Positions 10,986 to 25,900 of a stretch of 64,000 bases of DNA are shown one piece after another (positions within the stretch are counted from its first letter, which is position 1; the number at the start of each line of letters is the position of its first letter). The notes under the pieces are model-generated. The model ran no database searches. It saw only the letters and a list, made by a program, of their open reading frames with translations, and had not been told where the DNA came from. The translations under genes and the position numbers were made by a program. The DNA comes from Lichenostomus cassidix (taxonomy: Eukaryota > Chordata > Aves > Passeriformes > Meliphagidae), in NCBI GenBank assembly GCA_008360975.2, contig CM039182.1:91285405-91349404 (forward strand). Reading direction: 5' to 3'.

Positions 10986-13900
10986 GTAAAAGCCGCCGGC
11001 TCCCCCTGCCCTTTCCTTCCCGTCCCCGTGCCGGCTCGGGCGGGGCGGCGCTGGGGTGGCCGGCGGGCCCCGCTCGGGGCTGCTCTCTCGCTCCCCTCCC
11101 CCGCCCGGCAGGTGCCGGCGGGCGGCAGGGAGGGCGGGCGGCAGGGAGCGGCCCCGGCGGCGGGCCCGGCGGTGTGGCCGAGGCCGATAGGCTGCGCGCA
11201 CGGGGTGGGGCCGCGGCCGGGCCCGGGCCCGGGGCAGTGTCCGGGGGACGGTGCGGCCTCGGCCCGGCTCCTCGGGTGCCCGAGCCGGCGGGGAGCGGCA
11301 GTAACAGAGCCCCTGTGCAGCCACCTGGAAGGAGCCTGTGCCCGGGTGTGGGGCGGCCTCGTCTCCTGGGCAGCCTTAGGACATAGCCCTGAGTGGCGCC
11401 AGGGGAGGTTTAGGTGGGACAGCAGGAGGAATTTCTTCGCAAGGGTGATTAGACACTGCAATGGGCTGCCCAGGGAGGTGGTGGAGTCCCTGTCCCTGAG
11501 GTGTTCAGGAAATGACTGGATGTGGCACTTTGTGCCGTGGTCGAATTGACACGGTGGTGTTGGGGCATAGGTTGAACTCGATAGTCTCAGAGGCCCTTTC
11601 CAGCCTACTTGATTCTGTGATCTTTAGTTGTCAGACTACAGCATTTTTTTTAAGGTTTTTTTTAGGCTGGCATTACATGCATGACCTAAGCCACCTTCCG
11701 GCTTTGCCAGTACACAAATGCAATCACTGATGTGTGTGTTTTGTGGAGATAAGTTGCCTGTGTTATACTTTTTTTTGTTTGTTTTTAAATAGGCTGATCT
11801 GGTGATTCCTGCTTTTCCAGAGATGTATTGGGCCAGATTCCGAATTTTTCGTAACATAGGTGACTTGCAGAACTAAGGAGGACTTGTGTGAATAAACTTT
11901 AATGGGATTTTTCTCTTTAAAATACTAATGAGTTTAATAAATCTATTTTAAACATTTGGGAGAATAGAATTGGCCGGAAAATTAAGGAATAATTGGAGGT
12001 AATGGTAGATAGAACTCCAGAAATCCAAAGAGGAGTATGTAATAATATAGCTGCTAATGAACGAATGAATTGGTTAGGAATGTGAGGACACGTACATCAT
12101 GAACAGGACAAGCACTCATTATCCCTTTGAAATGTGCACTTCTACCTCAGTAAGCTCTGGTTAAATTATTATGAACTTACTGTCATTTCAGAGTTAGGAA
12201 ATACGTGTGATTGGTAGGGTTTGAAAAAACACATTTGAAATGTTTGTATATAGATGACAATAGCATGCTAAAACACTATATGAGAGACTGAAGTGAAGAA
12301 CCTCATACTTTTCAGTCACACCTGTGTATTAAAACAACATTGCTTATGTGCTAGGCTGGTTTTCACTATTGTTTTAAATACAGACTAATGAGCAAAACCA
12401 AGGAGTGTGTACTGTTTAAAGACACCATGGAATGTGTCCATTAAATGGGCAAGTACAAATTTGAAAAAATGGGCACAAGTTAATGACTTTTTCTTTCTTA
12501 ATGTCAGAGTTATCAATGCAAATTTAATATGCATCAATTAGAGTTGTGCTTGCCAACAAAAAAACCCCAAGGGGAAGTGGCTGTGATCTGAAACTTGTCT
12601 GTATTTTATTTGCTGTTTCTTTGTATATGGGTCATTTAGATGCGTTTCTAATGTAATTTAAAAGAACTGTATAGGTAACACTCAAAGAAGAATACAGATC
12701 AGAGTTGTTTAAAAAAACCCCAACAATCATGTCTAATGTTACCTGTGTAATTATTCTGCATCATCTCAGCCCATAGCCCTGTGTTGTAAGATGCCTAATT
12801 ACATGAATCAAGCTAATGAGTCATTCTTTTTAGTAGATTTGTTAAGAGTTTTGGAAAAGTTGTTCTGAGCAGTCTGGAAGTATGAGGGGATCCTCCTTCT
12901 TTAGAAGGGCTGAATGTAAAGTGTGGTGTTTGTTTTCTTGTGATATTCTGAGTCTCTGATAAGGTGTATCAGATTAGCCTTAAAGTTTTGGTAACTTTGT
13001 TTTTCTTGTTACCATCCGCCATGAATACTTAACAGCAGCAATGCAACTTGGCCTTCTGCCCTGCGTCCTAAGGGTGTGCCACCTGCCTCTTGGATCATGG
13101 CATATTTTGTGGATAAGTGAGCTTGTTCATGCTACACCAGTGGTTTGTAGGACAGAATGCAATGATATGTAGCTGCAAAAACAGCTCACTAAGCTGCTGT
13201 TGCTTAGTAATAGCAATGAAGTTAATGGAAATTCTTTACTTTTCCAGACTTTTGGATAAGTACATTTATTTTCCAGATGGGAATTTAATATGCTGCAAAA
13301 AAGAAGAAAAGACACAATGTCAAATCAAAAGAAATTATTTTGTCTAAAGTTTGACAGTAGGAGATCACTACAGTTGTAGAAGGCTTTGTCTCACGCTAAT
13401 ATTCTACTTCCCTGCTCTTGCTGAAGGTCGAGTTGACGGGAGGGAGATTGCAGTGCAAAGGGATACCTGCAGTCCCAGCACAGCTCTTTGGCCTTCCAGC
13501 TTTCCAGCACTGTACTGTGCTGCTGGGAGTTGAAAAGAAACTGGAGAGAGGACAGGGGAGGTACGGGCTGGCAGGACACCTGCCTGAAGAGCTGAGTGGA
13601 GGGGTGGCCAGTGCACAGCACAGGCTGTAGAAGGTCTTGTACAGCTGTTTGTATGACTGGAATAAGAAATGCATAATATTTTTTGGGGGGCATCTTGGAG
13701 ATTAAGATGTTTCTGCCTTGGTGTGTTGCTTAATACTGGATAGGACAGATCTTTAAGGTGAATCCAAGACAGTGGAATAAATGCTGACGGGAGAGTGGCT
13801 CATCACATTCTCCCCTAAGGCAAGGTGTGGTTCTTTGGCTTTGCTCTAACCAATCATTCTGCATGTTTGCCTGTACGTGCTGTCAGGTATATGTTGCCTA

Positions 13901-16900
13901 TAAAGAAAATTCTAGAACAAGACATTGTTGCACATAGTTCTTCTGCATGTGTTTGAGAGGCACTTAGATGGCTCAGTGCTTCCCTGGGAGGCTCATGCAG
14001 AGAGTGCCCTGGAGCAACAGCTGTGACTGGAGGAAACCACCAACGGATAGTCAGGCAAATGAAGAGGGAAGTTCCTAACTGGAAAAAATACTGCAGGGTA
14101 ATATTTTTGTTTCTTGTTTTACTGCCACTGCCTTTCATGCCTCAATAATATGATAATACCAAGTACCCAAATAGTGAAAGTAAAATGAAATAAAATTGTC
14201 TTTTAACTTAGTGTTAAATGTGTAGTAAGTTGCCCAAAGAGAAGTTTGAACTCTGTATATTTGTCTAGACTGTATTTCTGTGCATTTGCCTCTCTCTGCA
14301 TTTATATTAAAAACCACATTTTGTAATTGAGACTGCTGCTCAAAATACTATATTCTGAATATGAGCATAAGTCAGAAATTGTAATTATGGGCAAAATTTA
14401 GACCACTGAGCCTTATACAATGAGACAGGTTCCCTTCAAGAGTAGCACAGGACTTCTGAATTGTCCATCATCTGTCATGATTTCTAAACAATGAAATAGT
14501 AGTTAACTGAGGAACTTTCCCCTTTGGGGAGGGGAAGCAGGGGAGTGTTGCATTCTTGTGAAGACAACTTGCATTCTTCGTGCTGTGCCATATGATAGGC
14601 AGGTTTCCTGTTTGGAGTGCTCAGGAGGGAAGAGAGAAGAAACTGAACTGTTTCTTTGAACAGAAGACTCGAACAATGCTGGAAAATATATAAATAAGTT
14701 ATTGACAGTAAAATCTCAGAGATTCTGTTGCTGGTTGATGGCTATGACAACACACTCCTTGGTTTTTCTTTTGATATCTTTACTGTTCTCCTCCATAATC
14801 TGCTTTGGTTATTGTTTGGTTGATATTTTTGGTGTTTTTTTGGCAGGATAACTTTCCTTAGGAAGAGACTAGTCCTTTTATTGCTTTCTCAAGCAGTATT
14901 TTATGTGTTTTAATCAAACCTATTTAATTTGAAAGACTGAAGGATTATATGCTGCTATTCAGGAGAACCAATTTTTCACCTTGCAGGCTCTTTTGTAAGC
15001 CTCACTTGAATAGCTTCCAGATATTTTGTTTGCTTAAGGGGAGGGAATTGTCTCATGCATAAGGCAAGTGTACAAATATGCTGTAAATTTCATACCAGAC
15101 CTTTTTCAAAACCTCTTTGGGAGAGTCTAGAGGTACATTCAAAAACGGGTGCTTTAATAACGGAGTGGGTTTGGATGCATTAGCAGTAACTTTTTCATTG
15201 TTTCCCCTGCCCCATTTGAGAGTGAGTTCTCTGGTGATCTAGAGGAGGAAACATGGGAACATTTGGGGACATAAGCAGAAGCAATGTGAGGTGTAGACTT
15301 CAGAGCCTAAGGAATATTTTCTTCCAAAAGTCCAAACTGGAGAAAGCTCATAGAGAAGCTGAGGGGGAGAGGTGCATTATAGAGAATTAGGAAAGGAAGT
15401 GAGATCAAATTTCCCTTTGAGAGTTCTGCCTTTACCCTTCCTTTCTCCCTGATATGTCTTCCTTCATCGGAAGCATCCTAATCATTGGTAGAAACAAATG
15501 CAATTTTCTTTTTTAAAACTCTTCATAATGCCCACTGCTCATATAGTCTAATTTAAAAAAGTAATAAATAAGATTTTAGAAGTTTGAATAACTTTAATTT
15601 TATTTTTAAATTTACTGTCTCTCAGATGTTTCTTTTTACATTGTTAAGAGTTATTCTGCACTAAACACTAACTCAGAATGATTTTTTCACTGCTAGTTGA
15701 GGATGCCATGTTTTTCCAAAGCAGCTGTAGGACTGTTTCCACATTAAATCATGCTTTGGTAAAAGTGCCTTGCAGAAAGCAGCAAGGCATATCGCAAAAG
15801 AATTCTATAATCTTTCCTGTTTTCATATATGCTACTACTGAGAATCTGAGTACCCTGATAATACAGCCTTTAAAGCTAAGAGACATTCATGTCATTAAAA
15901 CATATGCAAAGTTCCAGTAGCATGTCCTCCAGGTAAGCACCTGTGACTTGCAGCTTCTTCTAGGAGTGAACCAAACCTAGAAGGTCCTTCACATGCATGC
16001 ACAGACACCTATGATGGTAGTGATCCACAAGATCTGCTGTTTATGTAGCTGATAGGACCTGGATGTTGTTGGCTGCAATGGCACTAAGCAAAATGCAAAG
16101 AGCAGTGCTATGTGCCTTAAACCATATAGTGGTTGAAATGGTGAAAGCAGTGAGGATAGACCATCATATGTGGTTATCTAAAGGCAGCTGCTCTGCATGC
16201 TTTCAGCAAATAACTGGTAATTGTATATGCAGCACAAATTTCTGCTGAACACAGTAAATCTCCTGTTCATCTGTTGCTATTATGAAGAATATTCTAGGTT
16301 GCTTCTCTCCTTTGTTTCTTGACCCATGTCTGGCTTTAGCAAGACAGTATGGAGCTTTGATGGAGGGGAGTATTGAGAATCTCACTGTATTTACCTGATA
16401 GGATCAAGTTGTATAGTTCTGTTTTTCAGTTGCCACTGGAAGTTTGATCATTTAAATTGGAAAGGACATCTTAAAAGTCATCTAGTATTATTCCCTGCTC
16501 AATGCAGGACCTACTTAGATGGGATTGCTCAGGTTTTTTTCCATTTGTATTATGTAACTCCAAGGATGAAGGTTCTACAGCTTCTCTGGTCACCTGTTTT
16601 AATGTTGGATCAAAATCTTGTTGAAAGTTTTCTGGAGATGTAGATTGTGTAGATTGTCTCATGTCCCATCACTGCATCTTTGGGAAGAGTCTGTCTCTGC
16701 CTCCTCTATAACCTCCAATTAGATCTCTGGTAGCAGTAGTAATAACTTTTCCTTAAGGATGAACAAATGCAGCTGTCTTAGCCTCTCCTTGCCTGTTCTC
16801 CAGTCACTACTCACCTTCACAGCCATCTGCTGGGCTTCACTTCCATATGTTAATGTCTTGTACAGGCAGTCCCAAAGCTGGGCAGAGTCCTTCAGATGTC

Positions 16901-19900
16901 CTCACACAAGTGCCAGATCAAAGGAAAGAATCACTTCCCGTGGTCTGCTGGCTACACTTTCACTAACACAGCTCAGTGTGTGGTTGTTTCTGCTGCAAGG
17001 GTCATGCTGCTGACTCCTGTTCAACTTGTTCCTCAAGACCTTTTCTGTAAAGCTGTTTTCCATCTGGTTGGCTCCCAGCCTGTATGGGGTTATTCCACCA
17101 GAGATGCAGGACTTTGCCTTTGTGGAATTTTGCAAGGTTTCTGTCAGGCCATTTCTCCAGCCAGTTGAGGTATCTCTGAATAGCAGATACTCCCTCTAGC
17201 TTATAAACCACTTCACCCGGTTCCTGTATCTTCAGGGAGTTGTTGAGGAGGCACTCTGTTCCATCATTCTGGGCATTACTACAGGCAAATCTTACTCCCA
17301 ATATTGGTCTGGAGAAACTTCCTTAGAGGCCACACAGACATGGCATCCTTGGCTACAGCCCTGGGAGCTCAGCAGTTCAGCTGCTGTGTCACTCACTTTA
17401 TAGTTCACTTATTCAGTTCATGCATCAACAGTTTGGGTCTGAGGATCCTTTGAGGTGCTGTGTTAGAAGCTTGTTAAAGTCAAGGCAAACAATGTCCAGT
17501 ACTCTTTCCTTGTTTGCAGAACTAAATGTCTTGCCACAGAAAACAGGTTGATTTACTTATTTCAACTGTATGCTGGATGGATGTGGCTTCTGGAAAGAAA
17601 ATTTGTCTTCATAATTCTCGTGGTGACCCAAGAAAATACATTTGGTCTGGTTCTGTGGCTCTGTGTATGTCCCATGTGCTGAAGAGCATTCTGACTTGGT
17701 CTTCTACTCATGTGAGTAATGCTTCTTTTCCCTGGAACTCTAGTATGGGCTCAGACTTCATCAGTGTAAAATCAGCCAAAGACAACACTGAATGTCTAAC
17801 CTTTTTCTGTGTACTTTGTCTCTATGTCCCCTGCTAGTTGAGCAGCAGGCCTACAGTTTTCTTACTCTTCCTCTCCTCATTTTGTTGCCAGTATACCTTA
17901 ACATCCCTCACTCAACTCCAACTGAGCTTGGACTGCTGCCAGCTCAAGCAGTGTTTTGCTCTTCCTACCAAGTATTTTTCTTACCTCTACCTTCTGTTTG
18001 ATGCCTTCTTTTTTTTTTCAAAATCTCATCCAGAAATTTTGTGTTAACCCATGCAAGTTTTCTGCCATACCAACTTTCTGCCCAATGGAGTGTATTGTTT
18101 TTGTGCTCTAGAGAGGTTCTCCTTGAAGGTCAGCAGGCTCTTGTCGGCCCTTTTGGCTTTCAGAGCCATGTTTAACAAGTGGACTGAATTAAGACCTGAA
18201 TGCCTTCAGGTCTTGTCACTTTATTCAATGGTTCTGTGAAGTACATATTTTTGGTTAAAAAATAAGTATCGTAGTGGAGTGTAGATGGAATTTAGTGTGA
18301 GCTGCAGTCATATATGTAAAAGCTGCATTAGCAGTGGCAATGAACACAGGAGATCCAAAGACTTGTTCCCTGGAAGACATAAGTTTCCACATTTTATGTG
18401 TTGGAGTCTCCCAGCTGCTTCACTTTGGGACCAAAATGAAGGATATGTTAACAGAGAGATTTTCAGGTACATGGTTTGCTGCATTGTTTCAAAGCAAGAT
18501 ACTTCTCTGTGGCTTAGATTTCTTTAATGACTGAAACTTTGTATCCTAAATTGTGTTCACAAAACAGGAGCGCGATGTGGTGCTCTGGAAATGGAGTGTA
18601 GTAAATGACCTGGTTCCTTGGCATGTTTTTTTGCAGCCAGCCTGTCTTCTGTCTTGTCTGGCATCAGTGATTCTTGCCTGTTTCTTGTGTGTTTCATTGA
18701 GGTGCATCCAAAAAAAATATGAATGTCTGCAAGGGTTTTGTTTTCATAAATTTGTGAAAAGGAGAGAAGAAGAGCAGTCTAATCTCTGTTGTAAAATAAC
18801 TGGCAGTAAATCTTATATTTTGTCTCCAACTGGATTCGTGTGGCAATTGGGCATAAATACAGGGAGAACTTGTTCATTAGGAACTCTGCAAGGAAGTATT
18901 TTGAAAGGCAAGGAATAGGTGCCTGTTCCAATGGTCTGGAAAAAGCAAACAACAGCTGTGATAGTGTTTTGCTGTTTCCCATAGCTGTCGTGATTATGAA
19001 GTGATGATATAATTAACTTTCTCAAAAGCTGCACAAAAGGAAAGCTTTTCAGTGATGTATCCATATTTGTAATCCCAAGAAAAGCTTTTTGTTCCTTTAG
19101 TCAGTCTATCACTTCTGACTCTCATAGTTTACTGAAATCCCCTTTCTTAACTCTTGCTGGAATCACTTAGCTCCTAGATTCTTTGCCAGTCATAAAAATT
19201 ATGAATTTTCATAAACGTGTGTATGAAAGTTGGTTTGTTTTTTTTTTTTTCCCTTCTCCCTGTTAAGTCAATTCACTTGGGATTTTGGACAAAATAACTG
19301 AAAGACAAATTGGTTGCTTCTCAAAGGTAATTAAGAGAGTATGTGGTGCAGGGGGTGAACAGTTAGGGGTTCTTTCCTACTAAGGATCCGTTAATTAGTG
19401 AAGGGAGCTCGGCGAGTGTGCAGGCCTCTTGGGAATTACCTTTGAATGGCATTTAAATCTGCTTTGGTTAAAAAGGTATAATTGCTGGGGGGAGAGGCCT
19501 TTTTAATATTTTCTTCTGTCAACATAGGGCAGCAGAATTTGTGAAACCAGTGCAAATGTGTACATATAATTGGTGTTATATAGATAATAAATATTTTTAA
19601 ATAAGCCAATAAATGGCTGTGATACCTTGCTGAGGATTTTGGTAACAGTTTTGGTCACAGCAGCCATCCATGTTAAGAGCAGTATGATTGCTGCATGAAG
19701 CTGCCTGATTGCAGAGCCAGGGTGTCCAAAACTTGCTCCCAGTTCAAGCACTACACCATGTTAGTGTGTTCATACTATTTTTAGGACCAGTCTGGAATAC
19801 TCGCTTGGATGTTTTTGTGGGAGTCAGCTTGAAGCTGGCAGGTTTCATAGTCCTTGAAGAAAGGTAGACCAATCTCTATGATTTTCTTTCGTGCATTTCA

Positions 19901-22900
19901 AAATATCTGTGGCATGTGTCCTGTCCTCTGCATTATTTATTCTTCTGCTGTCCAGAGTTATCCAGGATAAATTGACTGCATATGTACAGGCCCTCAGCAG
20001 CTGTTTAGGGCAGAAAGAAAAAAGCTCTTATACAGTCTGAAATTAGCCACTCATTCTTTAAGGTGCATGCAGCTGTGGTCCCAAAGGTGAATTTTTCTCT
20101 TCAGGTTCAGGTAGCATTGCTTTGATCAGTGCTCTTCCCTAGGAGATAGCCAATGGATTAATTGTAAAAAGGTGTCTTTTTCTTTGGTTTTTTTTACCAA
20201 AGGAAAAAAAAATTCTCCTCACTTGAATTGGGAAATTTTTTTCAACGCCAACTTGTCAATTAGAATGCAGCTGTGGAGTAGTATTTTTGTTACACAGAAT
20301 CACCACTTATTTGGAAAGATCTTATCCCTTATCCACTCAAATGTCATTTTAAGGTAGCAAATAATAAATGCTAGCCTGAAAACTGAGGTAAAACATTTGT
20401 TAGAGACAGGTTCATGGATGGTCCGAGAGCTTTAATATACTAGCATTGGCAGTTTGCGTGTGTAGAGTCGAAGTTTGTGGAGTGTGCATCACAATTATGC
20501 CTGGAATGAAGAAAATAAAATAACTAAAGTAATGTAAGTTTAGATGATGTTGTAAGTGGATTTGTTCTCAAGTTCAGAGTTCTGATGTTAAGGGAATGAT
20601 AAACAGAGGCAACAAATGCAGTTGTATTTTAGAAAGCTTTAATTTTGAAATTCTGAGGTGTCCCTCATTTTGATTTCTCAGGAAAAGAGGGAAGAACAAC
20701 AACAACAACACTGAACTGAATCTCTGTGGTTATGATCTATGGGCAAACACTTCATACAGTATGAATGGCTGTGTCATGAAGTACCATAGCTGTCTTTTGA
20801 TAGTTGTACAAACAAAATCTTGACCTCCTGCTGAAATATTAGGAGGTAATTTGAGAAAAAGTGGCATCTCAGTCATTATGCTGAAGGAAAAACAAAATCT
20901 GTAGCACAAGGAGGTCCTAGTGATACTGGAAGTATTACTGCCAGAAGTTCTAGATCTGTGGTTGATAAATGGGGTGGTTACATGTGGGTTGGTTCTGGTG
21001 GAGATTGCAGAGCGTAACATGACTGTGTAATACTAAAAGTGGAAGAGGGTAAGAATTTAACTGCTAATTGTTGTAGAATCATCCATATGTTTGCCTCTCT
21101 GCTCCGTTGTTTAGTTATAATCATCATTGTCTTCAGCATCAAATAAGGATGAGCCAAATCAAGGTGGCTGTGATTCTGTGCATTCAAAAGGATTTTGTTA
21201 TTCAGAAGTACAAATAAGCAGCAGCACTAATGTAAATGGTACCATTTAAACAGTGTTGGCAGAGACTGGCTTGTCCATTTGTCTTCCCTTATGTTGTCTG
21301 TAGAGTGCAAGTTTACCAGTATGTTTTGCATCCCTTTGGATGGACTGGGTGAGAATAATCCATTTTTGACTTAAGTATTTCGTTTGTCTATCTGTGCTTT
21401 TACTACCTTTTTTTCCTCTTAGCCCAATGCCTCATCTGCATGGTTTAGAGCAATGTGTGTCCAGTTTTGGGGATTTTTCTCATGGAATGCTAGTTGGTGT
21501 GCATTTATGGTAGTCCTTATGTTAGCATTTGAGCAGTTAGTTTCAGTAATTCATGCCCACTTTTAAAACAAGTTCCAGCCTGAAAGGTAAAACTGAAGAG
21601 GCTTGTCTTTGCTTAAAGGTCTCACCTTTCTGATAAGGCAGTGATCTGGGGAACTTCATGTTTTGGAGAAGAGTAAAAATTTATTCAGTATTGCAACTAG
21701 ATTGTATAACCAATTAAAAGCTAAGCAGCTAGAATAGAGTAGGCGTTGAAGTTGATAATTTAACTTGAAATGAGTTGTTTTGTCTTATTGAAGAATAAAC
21801 TCAATATGTGGTAAAATTTGTTAAAATAGACATTGGGTTTTTTTAAGCAGTAGAATCTGTATAGGCGGCAAGGATGGAGAATTCAGTTATCCACTAATAT
21901 GTTTGATCCTTCAGATTATTTCAAGGTAGCAAACATTCATGTGACATAAGAAATATGGTTTCTTCTGAAAACAGTACATCTACTTTTGGTTTCTTCCTCT
22001 AATATTATGTTTTTAAAGAGAGATTCTGAATTCCATGGCCACTCCTCCCACAGAATGGCATACAAGTTTTTGTTTCATTTTAATATGCATTTTCATCACT
22101 GGTCCAAAAATGAACAAAACATAAATACATTTGTATTATTTAAAAAAATTAAAAACTAATTTCTTGTTCTGTAATGCCTCTGTGTGTAAAAACTACAATA
22201 AAGGGCACAGGAAAGCCTGTAGATCATAAGGAATAACAAGGTAGTATGTTGCTTTCTGTAAGGAGGAGTGAACTTACAAGTACACAGAGTCCAAGGTTTA
22301 AAACTGTCTACAACAAATTTTTTGCTAGTGGGTTTTACATGTAGAGTAATGGCCAAAACTGAGAACTGGGCCTTTTTCCTTGACTTAGTGAAAAGGGGGC
22401 AGCAAAGTATTCTGCTCTGCTGGCCACACCAAAGTCTTGACAAGACTGAGCTGCCCTTTATTTCGTATTGCTGGATCATGCTTTGACAAGTTCAGGACCT
22501 TGAGGGTGCTGGCTTTGATACACAGCAACAGCTGCTTAATTTGTGCTAATCATTTTGGAGATTGCATTTGTATGTTATGTGGGTTATTCCTTCTTGAAAG
22601 TGTATCCTTGTGTAGTTGCCAAATAATCAGAGCAGTTGGTAATATGGAAAAAAAAGAGTTATTGGAACATGAGGTATTTTTTCCTAAAAGGCTGTGCAAA
22701 TTTGACCTTTTTTCAGTGGAATTCTAGCTGTTTGTGTAAGAGAAGCAGCTTGGTAAATAAAATATCTAAAGATTCAGAATTTTCAGTATTTTCCTGGGCA
22801 GCTGAACTCATGGCTTTAAATCTGTGAAATAGGCTTTAAGGTAGTTTCCTATTTATGAAGACTTGGAGCGCTCTGAACATGATTCTCGAAATACAGATGT

Positions 22901-25900
22901 TCAGACATCTGTTTACATCTTTTGAAGTGTATAGACTGTGTTGTCTCTATGTGGATGTCTAAGACAAGAAAATCAGTGCATTATAACCCTGACTGGAGGT
23001 TACTCTTTTCCCTCCAGGCCAAGAGAAATAACTGAAAGTTACAAATAATTCAACTGAAAATAAATTGCAGGTCTTATCTCTATGACATTTTTTTAGACAT
23101 GCCTCATGTCATTTTTTTGAGCTCTCGCTTAAACATTTCAATAAAAGACCATGATCCATAGGTTTGTACCCAGAGACTTAAGCTTTAGAATTGTGTTTGA
23201 GTTCATGATTCTGCTACTAACAGCTTTATGGAAAAAAATGCAATGCATTGGACTGCATGTTGTGTTAATGATGTTTAATTGTCAACTCTGCAATGGACAT
23301 TTTGAATGAACGTCTTGTGTCTTTTAATAATAGTTCACAAACTGTTGAGATACTAACTTATCAACTTTTCTGGAAATCCTTGGTGCTGTGATATCAGACC
23401 ATTGAGAGATCTCTGCAGCTGTGGACTATTCCCAGTCAAACAGGACAATCCTTCAACTCCTTTGCTTGTGTGTTAAGTTCAGTTTTAGGAAATTAGCTGC
23501 GAGTTCTTTTTCTTCATTTGGCGTGTCAAATAAATACAATTTGGATTTTCAAAGATAGCATTATAAATCGTGAATTTTTCTGTTTCCAGTATTTTCATTT
23601 GAAAATGTTTTTTAGTATTAGTGAACATGCACCTACACCAAATATTCCTTCCACACACTTAGAATGGGAGTAGACAACAAGATATGTGGAGGACAAAAAA
23701 TTGCAAGACTTCTTTTTAATATGGTGGTCTCTACTTAGCTCTGTGCAGTTACAGCACTGTTTGGCTAAAACAAGCCTGTCTATCAAGACTGAAGAAGTAA
23801 GTTTACTTTTCTAATATATATATTATTCATATTTCAGTTTAGTTAGACTTTTTCTCGGTTCTCCTGGACATTAGTAACTGCAATCTTTAAATCTGTTTTA
23901 AGTAGCTTCTTTTGAGCATTTTAAATTTTCCTGGCTAATTTTAAGATATGGCTTTTAACTGAAAAATTATAAGAAAATTATTTTTTGTTACCCATCTAAA
24001 AATTGCTCTGAAAACTTGAGTATAACAGAGAAGGGATCATTAGTTAGTGTTTTGAACTAGTACAACTTTGATTCATAGTCTTATAATGAAAGCAGCTTAC
24101 ATTATCAATAAAAACCCTGCATATTCATCAGGGATGGCAGCAGTCAGTCAAAGTTACAAAAGTGTTTGGGCACAGTCTGGAATCAAGTGGTGACAACTAA
24201 GAGCTGAACTGCTCTCACTGAGAGGGTGAATAATGTTCTACTTTTATTTTCCCTCAGCATTCTCTATTTACTGTTACCTCTCTCTATTCTGAACTTTGTG
24301 GTTCATCATGGGGCTTCTGGGAATGTTGCCAGCAAGATGTTCCTGATTGATGGTTCTGAAGCCAAAATTCAGGGGCTCTTAAAATCTCTTGCCAGCTTTG
24401 GCGTTGCTGTCTTGTGGGATTGCTTTCAATTTGTATCATCCTACAGGAGGCTGTAAACCCATCTGCTTCCTGCTGTCCAGGAGGTTGATGCAGACCTCAG
24501 AGCAGCAGCAGATCAGTGGCATGCATAAAAAAAGAGGTACTCAGGACTGACAGTCAGTAGCAGGGTCCTGGAGGGGCTTGGACTTCAGGTAGTAACTTCA
24601 ACATTTCAGTCTAGATTAGATGTGGGCTAGAGCTGGTTACCAAATGTGGAATGATTTTATGTTAGTGGAGAAAGATGGTTCAGTTTTGTGCCTTTAGGAT
24701 TTCCCAGCAGGAGGAAAAGGTAAATGAAAAGGTTAGCAAGTGAAAATGAAGGCTGTTCTTGTTGACTGCCTTGCAGGTGTGGTACTAATTAGAAATCATA
24801 ATGCTCCAAGAATACATTTTTGTGTATTCTACAGATAGTTTGCTTTGGAAATGAGGACCTCTGTTTCATTATGTGCATTAAAAAATAAAGGCACAAAGAA
24901 CTAGAATGCAACAGACCTGTTTTTTTTCTCCTTTTCTTGTGGTTTTAAGGTTATGCACATTTAAACTGTTAAACTCTTCTGCAAGAGAGTGGCATGTAAA
25001 GTATAATAAACTTGAAAAAGAAATACCATTAAACCTGTAGGTCTGTCTCTCCTGTCCAGTTAGCAATTAAATAACTAACAACACTAACTAGTGCTGGTAA
25101 AATGTTGACAAAAGGTTGACCTCAATCTCTTGAATAACCAGGAGACCTTATTAATTGGATGTGTGGAATGGCAATTGAACAGCAATACTGTCAGCAGAAG
25201 GTGAGTTGAAACTGGGTGTGCTTTTATTTCCTCTTAGGGAAAGGGATATGAAACCTAGCAGAGGTCCATTGTTGGGTGTGAGCTGAATAGGTTCTGTCCA
25301 GGCATTTTGTTTTGTGTAAGGCTGCTTGTGTGGCATTGCATGGCATGTTTTGGAGGATGATAGTGCCTTTTGAGCAGTGCTTTGAGGTCTTCCCTTGGAA
25401 ACAGAATAAATCTCAGCTAATTTGTAGTTACTCCTCAGAAGTGACTGGTACTGTCTCCCTAAGCCGTTGGCTAACTTCCAGTGAGGATCAAAACTTGATC
25501 AGAAACACTAAGATTTCTGTACTGATTAAACTTCCCAGTGAAAGCATGACCAGTGTTATCTTCAGGAACTCCCAGGAACCTGAGCTGTGATGTTCCTGCT
25601 TTATTTGACAGTATTTTTGAGGACCAGAAGAGTAAAAATACATGTCATCTCTTCTTCCCTCCCCCCATATGAGCTAAAGTTTATCTTTGTGAACACATTG
25701 TTCAGTTCCTGATTTTTTCCCCCCAGCAATGTATTGTGTAAGTGCATAAAGCTTTCTGCATTTGTTTGTTTTAGTCTACATTTGTTTTGTCATTTTTCTG
25801 TAGTGTAAAATGATTGTGAGTAGATTATAACATCCTAATCTAACTTGAGCAGTTTCAATCAAGTATTTAATATATTCATATTCTACTCTATTTTTTAAAA

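Larger units (their letters stand above)
10200..11350. promoter_or_regulatory. CpG island and shared bidirectional promoter of INVS and ERP44
   Basis: Base composition switches sharply from AT-rich to GC- and CpG-rich here and returns to AT-rich by about 11650. The island contains the ERP44 start codon and first exon (plus strand) and the predicted INVS exon 1 (minus strand). I see no TATA box. A pyrimidine tract (10688-10748) and a ZNF143-like motif (10766-10785) lie between the two genes. This layout is typical of a constitutively active, dispersed-start bidirectional promoter. The island edges are estimated by eye. Confidence 0.88.

Noticed and set aside
10467..11549. A 360-codon plus-strand open frame, and a 258-codon minus-strand one at 10685-11461, across the CpG island
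   Set aside because: Both are proline-, arginine- and glycine-rich frames that stay open because GC-rich DNA lacks stop codons. They have no domain, and the plus-strand frame crosses the ERP44 exon in another frame and runs into CR1 sequence.
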